From positions 1,835,001-1,899,000 of the forward strand of contig NZ_JAKZJU020000001.1 of NCBI RefSeq assembly GCF_022809315.2: a DNA stretch of 64,000 bases. The letters run 5' to 3'. This DNA comes from Mesosutterella faecium. GTDB taxonomy: Bacteria > Pseudomonadota > Gammaproteobacteria > Burkholderiales > Burkholderiaceae_F. This document shows positions 27,207 to 35,112 of the stretch, one piece after another. The translations under genes were made by a program, and so were the position numbers. The notes under the pieces are model-generated. The model made no database searches. It was given only the letters and a program-made list of their open reading frames with translations, and had not been told where the DNA came from. How positions within the stretch are numbered: the stretch's first letter is position 1; each line of letters starts with the position of its first letter.

Positions 27207-28172
27207 TTACCTGATGAAACTCACCGCCATCATGATGAGTGGCAGCGTGAAGACGAGCGCCGAAACCGAAGTGCCGACCGAGGCGGAGGCGAACTCCGCC
27301 GGCCCGTCGTGGAGCTTTGCGAGGACGCCCGTCATGGGGCTTACCGGCATGGCGGAGGCAATCACCATCATCTGGCGCGCGAGCGTGTCCATGTCGAAGG
27401 CCTGCGTGAGGAAAAACATGATGACAGGCTTGATCACGTTGATCCCGAGCAGGATGAGCCAGACCTCGCGCGGCAGGTGCGCGAAGCGCTTGAAGCCGAT
27501 CTGGTAGATCGTGATGCCGATGAACACGAGAGCGAGCGGCGAGGAGATCTGGCCGATCATCTTCGTGGCGGCCGCGATCGGGCGCGGGACCGTGAGCCCG
27601 ATCAGCACGACCGCGGCGCCCAGCAGGAAGCCGATGAGGGGCTTCGTGAAAATCATCTTCAGGCTTTTGACCGAGAAGAGCTTCGGGCGCGCCCCGCCGC
27701 GCTTCGTGACGCCGTCGAGCTGGATGCCGTAAAGGCCGATCGTCCAGATGAAGATCACGTTCGGGATGAAATAGACCAGGAGATAGGGAATGCCTTTCTC
27801 GCCGATCATCGCCAGTGTCACCGGAATGCCGACGAAAAGGAGCGACGCGCCCGAGAACTGCGCGATGAAGGTGCCCTGCCACTCTTTGCGCACGAGTCCC
27901 AGGCGGCAGAGGAGGACGGAGACCGCGATGAAGACGGCGAAGGCGAGGAAGGGCACCCCGGTGATCCCCAGCAGGTCGAGCAGCTCGCTGTGGGTGAAGC
28001 GCGAGGTGATGGTGGAAAAGAGGTAGAACGGGATGGTGATGCCGACGATTTTGGAGACGAGCTTCTTGCCCGACTCGTCGTACCAGCCCTGGGAGGCCGA
28101 ATAGTAGCCGATCCCCGCCACGCAGCCCAGAATGAAGACGGCCGTCACCGCCTGAAGAAACGCTTCCAGCAT
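27207..28172 (-). CDS. AEC-family permease (malate/malonate permease-like)
   Basis: 321 residues with about ten membrane segments in two halves, the layout of auxin-efflux-carrier family permeases such as MdcF and MleP. Recognisable features: GYYSASQGWYDESGKKLVSKIV near the first segment, and an NVIKPVIMFFLTQAFDMD and ASAMPVSPMTG region near the end. AGAGGGATCT precedes the ATG. Bacterial members often carry malate, malonate or other carboxylates, which fits the surrounding dicarboxylate genes and the neighbouring fumC. Monocistronic. Confidence 0.85.
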   Translation of the reverse strand: MLEAFLQAVTAVFILGCVAGIGYYSASQGWYDESGKKLVSKIVGITIPFYLFSTITSRFTHSELLDLLGITGVPFLAFAVFIAVSVLLCRLGLVRKEWQGTFIAQFSGASLLFVGIPVTLAMIGEKGIPYLLVYFIPNVIFIWTIGLYGIQLDGVTKRGGARPKLFSVKSLKMIFTKPLIGFLLGAAVVLIGLTVPRPIAAATKMIGQISSPLALVFIGITIYQIGFKRFAHLPREVWLILLGINVIKPVIMFFLTQAFDMDTLARQMMVIASAMPVSPMTGVLAKLHDGPAEFASASVGTSVSALVFTLPLIMMAVSFIR

Positions 28173-28719
28173 AGATCCCTCTTACCGGCTTTTTCCTTTT
28201 CCCGCGGAGGGCGGGAAGGAATCCGTTTTATTTTTTTCGGGCTGCCCCGCGCCGCCTTCTGCCTTTCGGCTGATTCCGCGCGGCCCGGGCACCCTCCTTT
28301 GAGCCGAAAAATTATACTGCCCGGGCCCCTCCCTTCTCTCCGGGGCCCCGGATCTGCGCCCTTCCTCCCCCGCGCAGATACCTCTTAAGAGAAATAGAAC
28401 TTCTGCGCATGCCGGGGTCTCCGCCCGGGCTGCGGGCTGCGCCTCGGGGGCCCTCCGGAGGCCGGCCCGCGCCCGGCCCCGCAGGCCCCGCCACAGCCTC
28501 CCGGCGGGATGTCCGGCCGCCTTCCGGGCCCGGTCTTTACTTTCTGATCTTAAGCAAGCCCCGGATAAAAAAATTTCTTTTTTGGCGCAAATCGGCCATA
28601 ATACGCCGTATCCCAAACGGCTAGTCCGCTTCCGCATAAAGGATTAGGCAGCGTCGGGGCTTTTCGTTTTTCTTGCGACTACCTCCTGATAGGTAAAGCT
28701 CTTTCAATAGGAGAAAGAC
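28173..28719. promoter_or_regulatory. Divergent promoter region of the AEC gene and fumC
   Basis: 547 bp with no credible gene; 28380-28530 is very GC-rich. On the minus strand TATAAT (complement at 28311-28316) lies about 140 bases before the AEC start and looks like its -10. On the plus strand an AT-rich segment at 28565-28580 and TAATAC near 28600 could serve fumC. The fumC leader contains TACCT/AGGTA (28680-28695), a small hairpin 24 bases before the ATG. Confidence 0.45.
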
Positions 28720-30135
28720 ATGGAATTTCGCATTGAGCATGACTCCCTGGGTGAAGTGAAGGTCGACAATTCGAAATACTGGGCCGCGCAGACCCAGCGT
28801 TCGTATGAAAACTTCAAGATCGGCACGGAAAAGATGCCGCCGGAAATCACCCGGGCGTTCATGTATCTCAAGCGCTCCTGCGCCATTGTGAACAATGAGC
28901 TCGGCAACCTCGACGAGCGCCGCAAGAATGCGATCGTCCAGGCCTGCGACGAAGTCCTCGCCGGCAAGCTCGCCGACAACTTCCCGCTCGCCATCTGGCA
29001 GACCGGCTCGGGCACGCAGTCCAACATGAACATGAACGAGGTGATCGCCAACCGCGCCACCGAGATCCTGGGCGGGAACTTCCGCAACAAGGCCGCCGAA
29101 AGCAAGGACAAGCTCGTGCACCCGAACGACCACGTGAACCGCGGCCAGTCCTCGAACGACACCTTCCCGACCGCCCTGCACATCATGGCCGTCTACGAGG
29201 TCGAAAAGCTCCTCGTGCCGGCGATCGACCGCCTGCGCGCCTCCCTGCAGTCCCGTGTTGACGCCTTCAAGGACATCATCAAGTGCGGCCGCACCCACCT
29301 GCAGGACGCCACCCCGCTCACGCTGGGTCAGGAGTTCTCGGGCTATGTCTCCATGCTCGACCACAGCAAGGAGCAGATCCTGAAGGCCCTCGATTCCTGC
29401 CGCGAGCTGCCGATCGGCGGCACCGCGGTCGGCACGGGCCTGAACGCCCCGGCGGGCTTTGACAAGCTCGTGGCCGCTGAAATCTCCAAGGCGACCGGCC
29501 TCAAGTTCGTCTCCAACCCGAACAAGTTCCACGGCCTCACCTCCCACGACGCGGTGGTCTTCCTCGAGGGCGCCCTCAAGGGCCTCGCCGCCGACCTGAT
29601 GAAGATCGCGAACGACATCCGCTGGCTCGCCTCCGGCCCGCGCTGCGGCCTGGGCGAACTGAACATTCCGGCCAACGAGCCGGGCTCCTCCATCATGCCG
29701 GGCAAGGTGAACCCGACGCAGTGCGAGGCGGTCACGATGGTGGCCGTGCAGGTGATGGGCAACGACGCCGCGATCGGCTTCGCCGCGAGCCAGGGCAACT
29801 TCGAGCTGAACGTCTTCAAGCCCGTGATCGCCTACAACCTGCTGCAGAGCATCCGCCTGCTCGCCGACGTCCAGGTCTCCTTCGCCACGCACTGCGTGAA
29901 CGGCATCACCGCCAACAAGGAGAAGATCGACTACTTCCTTAAGCGCTCCCTGATGCTGGTCACCGCCCTCTCGCCCGTGATCGGCTACGAGAACGCCGCG
30001 AAGGTCGCCCACTACGCCCACGTGCACAACCTGTCGCTGCGCGAGGCGGCCCTCGAGCTCAAGGTCTGCACGCCTGAAGTGTTCGACGCGACCGTGGTGC
30101 CGGCCAACATGACCCACCCGCTCGAGAAGAAGTAA
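28720..30135 (+). CDS. fumC: Class II fumarate hydratase
   Basis: 471 residues. The superfamily signature [16 protein letters not shown] is intact and contains the mobile active-site serine loop. [19 protein letters not shown] and [19 protein letters not shown] are the other two active-site regions, and [20 protein letters not shown] gives the catalytic His region. It reversibly hydrates fumarate to L-malate in the cytoplasm without an iron-sulfur cluster. Monocistronic with a good AGGAG site and a clean terminator. Its presence beside several C4-dicarboxylate carriers fits a fumarate/malate-centred metabolism. Confidence 0.97.
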   Translation: MEFRIEHDSLGEVKVDNSKYWAAQTQRSYENFKIGTEKMPPEITRAFMYLKRSCAIVNNELGNLDERRKNAIVQACDEVLAGKLADNFPLAIWQTGSGTQSNMNMNEVIANRATEILGGNFRNKAAESKDKLVHPNDHVNRGQSSNDTFPTALHIMAVYEVEKLLVPAIDRLRASLQSRVDAFKDIIKCGRTHLQDATPLTLGQEFSGYVSMLDHSKEQILKALDSCRELPIGGTAVGTGLNAPAGFDKLVAAEISKATGLKFVSNPNKFHGLTSHDAVVFLEGALKGLAADLMKIANDIRWLASGPRCGLGELNIPANEPGSSIMPGKVNPTQCEAVTMVAVQVMGNDAAIGFAASQGNFELNVFKPVIAYNLLQSIRLLADVQVSFATHCVNGITANKEKIDYFLKRSLMLVTALSPVIGYENAAKVAHYAHVHNLSLREAALELKVCTPEVFDATVVPANMTHPLEKK

Positions 30136-30164
30136 TCTCTTCCTGACGCAGCGTCATTAGCAGA

Positions 30165-30197
30165 GGCGCCGGGGCGGAAGCTCCGGTGCCTTTTCTT
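30165..30197 (+). terminator. Intrinsic terminator of fumC
   Basis: GGCGCCGG (30165-30172) pairs with CCGGTGCC (30183-30190, one G-T), followed by TTTTCTTT. Confidence 0.82.
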
Positions 30198-30235
30198 TGC
30201 CCGCACGCCGCGCGAGCGGCCCAAGGGCCCCTCTT

Positions 30236-31645
30236 TCAGCGAAGCAGCTCCGCCATCCCAACGAGGTGAACGGACGGGTCCTTCGCTGCCGCCTCCTGCA
30301 GCGCGTCCTCAAATCCCGCGCGGGAGAAGATCCAGTAGTCGAACCGGGCGTCCTCCTCTACCGGCAGCTGGCTGCATTTGGCCTGGAGGGTACGCAGAAC
30401 CTTCACGCCGGTTTTCTGGCTGCGGTATTTGCATTCTCCAGCGAGGCACTGGCGTCGTTCGTGGTCGGCGCCGACGATATCGATCTCTGTGCCGCCCTTC
30501 CACCACCGCCCCAGGGCGGCAGGCCTGAACGGGAGTCTCCCCTCCAGACGCTTCCGGTTCAGGTACTGGCGGCAGACTTCCTCAAACGTATCTGAAGCAA
30601 ATTCAGCAAAAAAAGGCTCAACCGAAGCGTCCCATTCCGCAAGAGCCTCCTGTCTAGTCATGATGAGGGCGGGAGGGGTAGATAAAAATCGGAACCAGAA
30701 TTTAAGGTAGGGATCGGAAATTCGGTAGATTCCCCGTGACGTATTGCCTAAATCACCATGTCCGGAAAAAACAGGAAATTCCTTCACGACAAAATCCATG
30801 TCCTCCAGGACAGACAGGTATTTGGTGAGGATACGCGGATCTACGAGGCTTTTCTGCGAGATCTCGCCTCGAGTTGTCGCACCAAACGCAATGGACCGCA
30901 GGATAGCGTTGTACGTCCCTGGATCCCGAAATTCCTGCCTGAGAACAGACTGCGCCTCATCATTGAGGAAGCCGTTGGAACGAAGAAGGTTCACTGCGAG
31001 GTTTTCCGTCATTGACTTGCGGGGATCCACGGCCTGCCAGAAATAAGGAATCCCGCCCAATGCAGCGTAACCCCTGAAGATGTCCTCAGCCGTATAAGCG
31101 GGGACGAACTCGGCCACTGTCTGAAAGGGCAGCGGACGAACTTTCATAAGTGTTCTGGCTCTTCCGTAAAGTGGATTTTTCTCGCCCAAAACTTCTTTAG
31201 CTATAAAAGAAACGGCGCTGCCGCAGAGAATAAGCAGGATATTTTCATGCGAAAGAACCTCATCCCACAGTACCTGCAGTTCCGACAGGATGCTCGGGCG
31301 CTCTTTGGCAATATACTGAAACTCATCAATGACAAGCACCTTGCGGTCTTTCTCAGGGCGGGTCGCGGCGGCCTTAAGCGCCGCAGCCCAGTTAAGAAAG
31401 ACCAGCTGAGGATTTCCGCAGAAAATGCCGACAGCTCGGGAAAACTGCTCCAGCTGGTAGGAATCTTTCCAGGATTTGGCCGTATAAAAGAATACTGGCT
31501 TTCCTTCGCAAAATTTCTGGATAAGTGCGGTCTTGCCAATCCGCCGCCGGCCATAAATGATGGCCATTTCCGCCGACCTGCTCTCATAGGCATCCTGAAG
31601 GGATTCAAGTTCACCGGTTCGACCGAAAAAGGCAGGATCACTCAT
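30236..31645 (-). CDS. AAA ATPase with C-terminal DUF234-like nuclease-fold domain
   Basis: 469 residues. Residues 1-230 are an ATPase domain: Walker A GRRRIGKT at 32-39, Walker B VLVIDEF at 103-109, sensor-like LILCGSAVSF. The middle is a winged-helix segment (TTRGEISQKSLVDPRILTKYLSVLE). The C-terminal part has WKGGTEIDIVG...GECKYRSQKTG, an E-x-D...E-x-K pattern like a PD-(D/E)xK fold, as in the DUF234 group. Such proteins are common in anaerobes and archaea, often near mobile DNA, with no settled function. GC is clearly lower than its neighbours, so horizontal transfer is likely. AAGGAAATTGCT precedes the ATG. Tandem repeats lie just upstream. Confidence 0.85.
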   Translation of the reverse strand: MSDPAFFGRTGELESLQDAYESRSAEMAIIYGRRRIGKTALIQKFCEGKPVFFYTAKSWKDSYQLEQFSRAVGIFCGNPQLVFLNWAAALKAAATRPEKDRKVLVIDEFQYIAKERPSILSELQVLWDEVLSHENILLILCGSAVSFIAKEVLGEKNPLYGRARTLMKVRPLPFQTVAEFVPAYTAEDIFRGYAALGGIPYFWQAVDPRKSMTENLAVNLLRSNGFLNDEAQSVLRQEFRDPGTYNAILRSIAFGATTRGEISQKSLVDPRILTKYLSVLEDMDFVVKEFPVFSGHGDLGNTSRGIYRISDPYLKFWFRFLSTPPALIMTRQEALAEWDASVEPFFAEFASDTFEEVCRQYLNRKRLEGRLPFRPAALGRWWKGGTEIDIVGADHERRQCLAGECKYRSQKTGVKVLRTLQAKCSQLPVEEDARFDYWIFSRAGFEDALQEAAAKDPSVHLVGMAELLR

Positions 31646-31730
31646 AGCAATTTCCTTGAAAATCTATCGAATACCTTTTAAAGCCAGTGATTTGTGAATA
31701 ATCAATTTAGCTTTTCAGATTATAAGACTG

Positions 31731-31820
31731 TAAGATCGTAATATGTAAGATCATAATATGCCATATTATAATATGGCATATCATAATATGCAAGATCGTA
31801 ATATGGCAGATTATGATCTT
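31731..31820. repeat. Six tandem 15-bp AT-rich repeats
   Basis: Units in exact 15-bp register start at 31731, 31746, 31761, 31776, 31791 and 31806; the first five all end TAATATG, and the last is degenerate. Units 1, 2 and 5 share AAGATC-TAATATG. Unit 3 contains CATATTATAATATG, a perfect 14-bp palindrome. The array starts 86 bp upstream of the AAA ATPase start codon and ends 136 bp short of the IS end. It looks iteron- or operator-like. Confidence 0.9.
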
Positions 31821-31956
31821 CTGATTTGGAAAACTAGTGCAGCACTAGAAAAAATCAGAAAAAGACTCTGTCCCGCTTTAAAAGAAAGTAACGAATCGAG
31901 GAACTCGGATCCATAAACCGGAGATTCCGAAGTGAAACCGTTCCTGATGCAATACG
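31821..31956. other. Spacer between the tandem repeats and the insertion sequence
   Basis: Moderate-GC sequence with no natural ORF. A short open frame that crosses into the IS end is not credible. Confidence 0.4.
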
Positions 31957-31966
31957 TGGTCAGCCC

Positions 31967-32428
31967 AAACTGTTGAGGCGTAGTTTCCCTAACGGGGCAT
32001 GCGCAAGCATGCCCCAACTTTAAAAATCTCAATTAAAAAGCTCAAATCGAAGAATCAGCATCGAGCCGCCGCACCAGTGCGCGCATGATCAACACTTGCG
32101 CGCACCCATTATTGCGGCGGCGAGCGTCGAATTTCATCTGCCGCCACAACCTGATTCCCATAACCATTCCTGCCGATGCACTTGTAGCGCCAGCTCTTCG
32201 TGTGATGAGGAGGCTTCACAGCAATACGTCCGCGGTCGTCATGAGAAAGGTTTTCTCTTCCTCGCCGCCTAGTGATATTCGGGTGCGGCGGGAGCGCACT
32301 ATAAAAAACGCAGTTTCATAGACTTGAACTATTGCATTTTCCTGCGTTTTCCCGCCGCCTTGAGCCGGATCGTCACTACAACATTGGCCTTCGTGGTCCT
32401 GAGAAAATATTCTTAGCTGCTCTCCGAC
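31967..32428 (-). ncRNA. Non-coding end of the IS, candidate seekRNA/bridge-RNA region
   Basis: IS110-family elements are known to encode a guide RNA in a non-coding end; in the IS1111 group this lies downstream of the transposase gene. This 460-bp stretch has that position and no natural ORF. It contains a perfect 9-bp stem GGGGCATGC/GCATGCCCC (31994-32015) closed by a GCAA tetraloop. The RNA boundaries and guide loops cannot be read by eye, so this is a positional inference. Confidence 0.4.
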
Positions 32429-33508
32429 TTAAGCCGCAGCCCTCGATCTGCCGGCTTTGATAGGCTGAGGCCTGTATTCCATGCCTTTCTCACAGAGTAT
32501 TCTCCAGGCGATGCGGGCGAGCTTTGGCGCGATGGCGCAGACCTTGACGCCGTATTTCTTTCCGGACGCCTTGATCTTCCGGACCCATTCGCCAAGAGTT
32601 CCCTCGAGCCTGTCAGCCATGATCATCAAAGCCGCGGCCCCCTGAACTAACATGGATCTGGGGTGTTTCGGCCCTCTCTTCGTAATGTGGCCCAGGGTGT
32701 CCCTGTCTCCGGTCGAGTTCTGGCGGGGCACAAGGCCGAGAGACGCCGCAAACTGCCGACTGTCGCGGAAGCGGGAGGCTTCCCCGCAGTGCGTGAGGAG
32801 AGCGCCGGCGCATTTGGGGCCAATGCCCGGAATTGTCATCAGACGCTTCGAGTCCTCGTTTGCACGCACGAGTTCGTCATACTTTTGTCCGGCCTTTTTC
32901 TCCCATTCAGAGGCCTCGAGCCAGGAGTCCCGCAGCATCAGGAGGGCTTCCTCGGCCAAAGGCGTCAGATCTTTCGTATGCGTCTCTATGAACTCCGGAA
33001 GGTGTTCGGCTATGAACCGGCTGGTTTGAGGACTGCTTAAACCATATTCGAGCAGCAGGGCGTGAATTCTGTTTCCGAATTCTATGCGGGTCTTCATGTA
33101 GCCCTGATAGATGCGCTGCAGGGACTGGAGATCCTGCTGCGCCAGGGTTTTCGGGACCACATAGCTGAAGCTTGGAATGTACCAGGCCCAGGCGATGTAG
33201 GCGGCGTCAAGCATGTTGTTCTTCTGATGCCCGCATCGTATGCGCTTCACATCCCCGGGGTTCAGGAGGCGTCCGTCGTGCCCCAGCGCTTTCACCTTGC
33301 GGACGAAGCAGTGGCTTCCGCCGCAGGCCTCCATCAGAACGGAGGCCCGGGGCATGTTCGCAAGCTTTTCCAGCAGCTTTTCCTTCGAAATGCGGGGCAG
33401 CTTCAGGGCTATCTTCCGATCTTTGTCAAACCCAACAACATCACAGTGGGTTTTGGCAAGGTCGATGCCGATGACAACAGCGGGATTGTTTGAGAGGGTA
33501 GAATTCAT
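32429..33508 (-). CDS. IS110-family DEDD transposase, IS1111 type
   Basis: 359 residues from the ATG at 33508 (AAGGAG nine bases upstream); a further in-frame ATG at 33610 lacks a ribosome site. The N-terminal RuvC-like DEDD domain shows Asp16 in VIGIDLAKT and Glu60 in VLMEACGG. The C-terminal transposase domain has the helix-hairpin-helix-like IPGIGPKCAGALLTHCGE and the serine region around residues 255-290 (ASLGLVPRQNSTGDRDTLG). At the third acidic position the sequence is KNNMLDAAYI where I expect KNDxxDA, so Asp appears replaced by Asn98. This may make the enzyme inactive. Confidence 0.88.
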   Translation of the reverse strand: MNSTLSNNPAVVIGIDLAKTHCDVVGFDKDRKIALKLPRISKEKLLEKLANMPRASVLMEACGGSHCFVRKVKALGHDGRLLNPGDVKRIRCGHQKNNMLDAAYIAWAWYIPSFSYVVPKTLAQQDLQSLQRIYQGYMKTRIEFGNRIHALLLEYGLSSPQTSRFIAEHLPEFIETHTKDLTPLAEEALLMLRDSWLEASEWEKKAGQKYDELVRANEDSKRLMTIPGIGPKCAGALLTHCGEASRFRDSRQFAASLGLVPRQNSTGDRDTLGHITKRGPKHPRSMLVQGAAALMIMADRLEGTLGEWVRKIKASGKKYGVKVCAIAPKLARIAWRILCEKGMEYRPQPIKAGRSRAAA

Positions 33509-33614
33509 GGCGGAGCGCTCCTTGGTTTTGGATACCTCAGTTATAACCCCGGGCGGGGTTGTGTTCTGAGAAGCAAGGGCGCTCTTTTTGTTTTCAGCTA
33601 CAGTTTTCATGATG

Positions 33615-33657
33615 GATGGTCACCGCGAGTAAGGCCCCGCTGTAGGGGCTGACCATC
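33615..33657. repeat. Nested inverted repeat at the IS end
   Basis: GATGGTCA (33615-33622) pairs with TGACCATC (33650-33657), enclosing a second stem GCCCC/GGGGC around GCTGTA. It overlaps the right-hand subterminal repeat of the insertion sequence and lies between that end and the transposase gene. Confidence 0.6.
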
Positions 33658-33849
33658 TCATTAAAAACGCCTGGCCCTCAGGAGAGGAGCTTGACCGCGG
33701 GATTGAAGCTGCAGAGCTTTCTCCCACGCTGGAAGCCCTCGCCGCAAACGGATATTCCGCACACTCCTCACTGGCTGATCGAAGCCCGGCTTCGAGCATA
33801 TTTTGGAGAGGGCCGGGAGGCCCTCCCCGAATGTCCCTTCACTCCGCTT

Positions 33850-34934
33850 TCAGCGGGGCAGCCTCGGGAAGAGAACCGAAGGCGTCCGGCAGGAGGCCTC
33901 GACCTCCGGGGTGAGGCGCGTCGCGATCTCGGAACCGCGGCCCGAGCGGATCAGCTCGCCCAGCTCCGGGTTCAGCATCAGGGCGCGGGCCGTGGCCGTG
34001 AAATCAACCCACCCGGTCGCAAGCGCCCGGGCAAAGTCCTCCGCGGTCATGAGGTTTCCCACCCCCATGAGCGCCGTGCGGCCGCGGATCACCCGCCGGA
34101 TGATCTCAAGCCTCGAGAGCGCCGGGTCCGCACCGCGTCTGGCCTTGCGGAAGAAGTCCTTCTGAGAGACGTGGATGTACTGCAGGGGGCGGGCTGCGAG
34201 CTGCTCGACCAGCGCCGTCGTGTCCTCCATGGTGAGCCCGTTCTCATCGGGCTCCTCGGGCGAGAGCCTGTAGCCCACGACAAAGTCGGGCCGTCCGGCC
34301 TCCTCGCGGACCCTGAGCACCGCGTCCGTCACGACAAGCGGGAAGCGCATCCGCTTTTCGCGGCTTCCGCCCCACTCGTCCGTGCGGCGGTTGGTCTTCG
34401 CGGAGTAGAACTGCTGGATCAGGTACTGGTTCGCGCCGTGGATCTCGACCCCGTCATAGCCCGCCTCGAGGCAGAGCCGGGCCGCCCTGGCAAAGGCCTC
34501 GACAAGTTCCTTCACTTCGGAGCCCGACAGCGCCTCGGCGCCCTTTTCCTCATTGTCCGAGGGCCCCACGACGCGGTGCCCGGGCAGGAACTCGGCGCGC
34601 CCGAGGATCCCCGCGTGATGGATCTGCGCGATTGCGAGCGCCCCCTCCTTCTTTACGAGCTCGGCCCGCTCGCGCAGCGCCGGCAGGTCGGAGCGGCGGA
34701 TGGCGCGGGGCTGGCCGGGAAAACCTGGCCGTTGTCCGCGACCAGCGTGGCCCCGAGCACGTAGATCCCGAAGCCCCTCGCGCGGCCCCTGAGAAACTGC
34801 CGCTCGGCCTCGCTCACCGACCCGTCGGGGTTCTGGCAGTAAAGCGTGATCGGCGCGGCGGCGAGCCGCCCCGGGGCCGTCACCCCGTTGTTGAGCAGAA
34901 AGGGCTCAAAAAGCGCGGAAGTCTTCTCTGGCAT
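33850..34934 (-). pseudogene. Old-yellow-enzyme family NADH:flavin oxidoreductase, frameshifted
   Basis: The N-terminal piece (from ATG 34934; LFEPFLLNNGVTAPGRLAAAP, then VADNGQVFP) is in one frame. The rest continues in another: just after QVFP the other frame reads GQPRAIRRSDLPALRERAEL, then AIAQIHHAGI, GVEIHGANQYLIQQFYS and RTDEWGGSREKRMRFPL, all OYE landmarks. The switch lies near 34705-34725, beside a TTTTCCCGG run, and fits loss of one base. Intact, the protein would be about 361 residues. The C-terminus ends somewhat early (PSVLFPRLPR). Either a recent pseudogene or a sequencing error. Confidence 0.85.
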
Positions 34935-35112
34935 TTTCGCTTGCTCCTTAAAAAGAATGACTGTGACTCACGCCATCATAGGCTCGAAGCCCGCGCAGGA
35001 GAAAGGCCCGGGTGCCCCGGGGCGTTTCGCAATAGAATCCTGCCTTGAAAGCCCGCCGCCCTTATTTTTTCTACGGGGGCCGGAGGCTGCCTTTCTTCCC
35101 CCGCCGTGAGCG

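Larger units (their letters stand above)
31957..33655 (-). mobile_element. IS110-family, IS1111-group-like insertion sequence
   Basis: The 10-bp sequence TGGTCAGCCC (31957-31966) recurs inverted as GGGCTGACCA (33646-33655), bracketing the transposase gene; these are taken as the subterminal inverted repeats typical of the IS1111 group, giving about 1.7 kb. The transposase lies close to the right-hand repeat, while about 470 bp of non-coding DNA (31957-32428) lies beyond its stop. Exact tips cannot be set without a second copy. The element sits between the AAA ATPase and an old-yellow-enzyme gene. Confidence 0.7.

Noticed and set aside
28173..28719. Small gene in the gap before fumC
   Set aside because: Open frames here are very GC-rich with Arg/Gly/Pro bias and no ribosome site.
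31731..31820. CRISPR array
   Set aside because: Repeats are only 15 bp and directly adjoining, without spacers; no cas genes.
31811..32032. 73-codon minus-strand ORF
   Set aside because: Runs across the IS end and the last tandem repeat; no ribosome site or natural composition.
32085..32321. 78-codon plus-strand ORF
   Set aside because: Lies in the non-coding IS end; no ribosome site and no recognisable motif.
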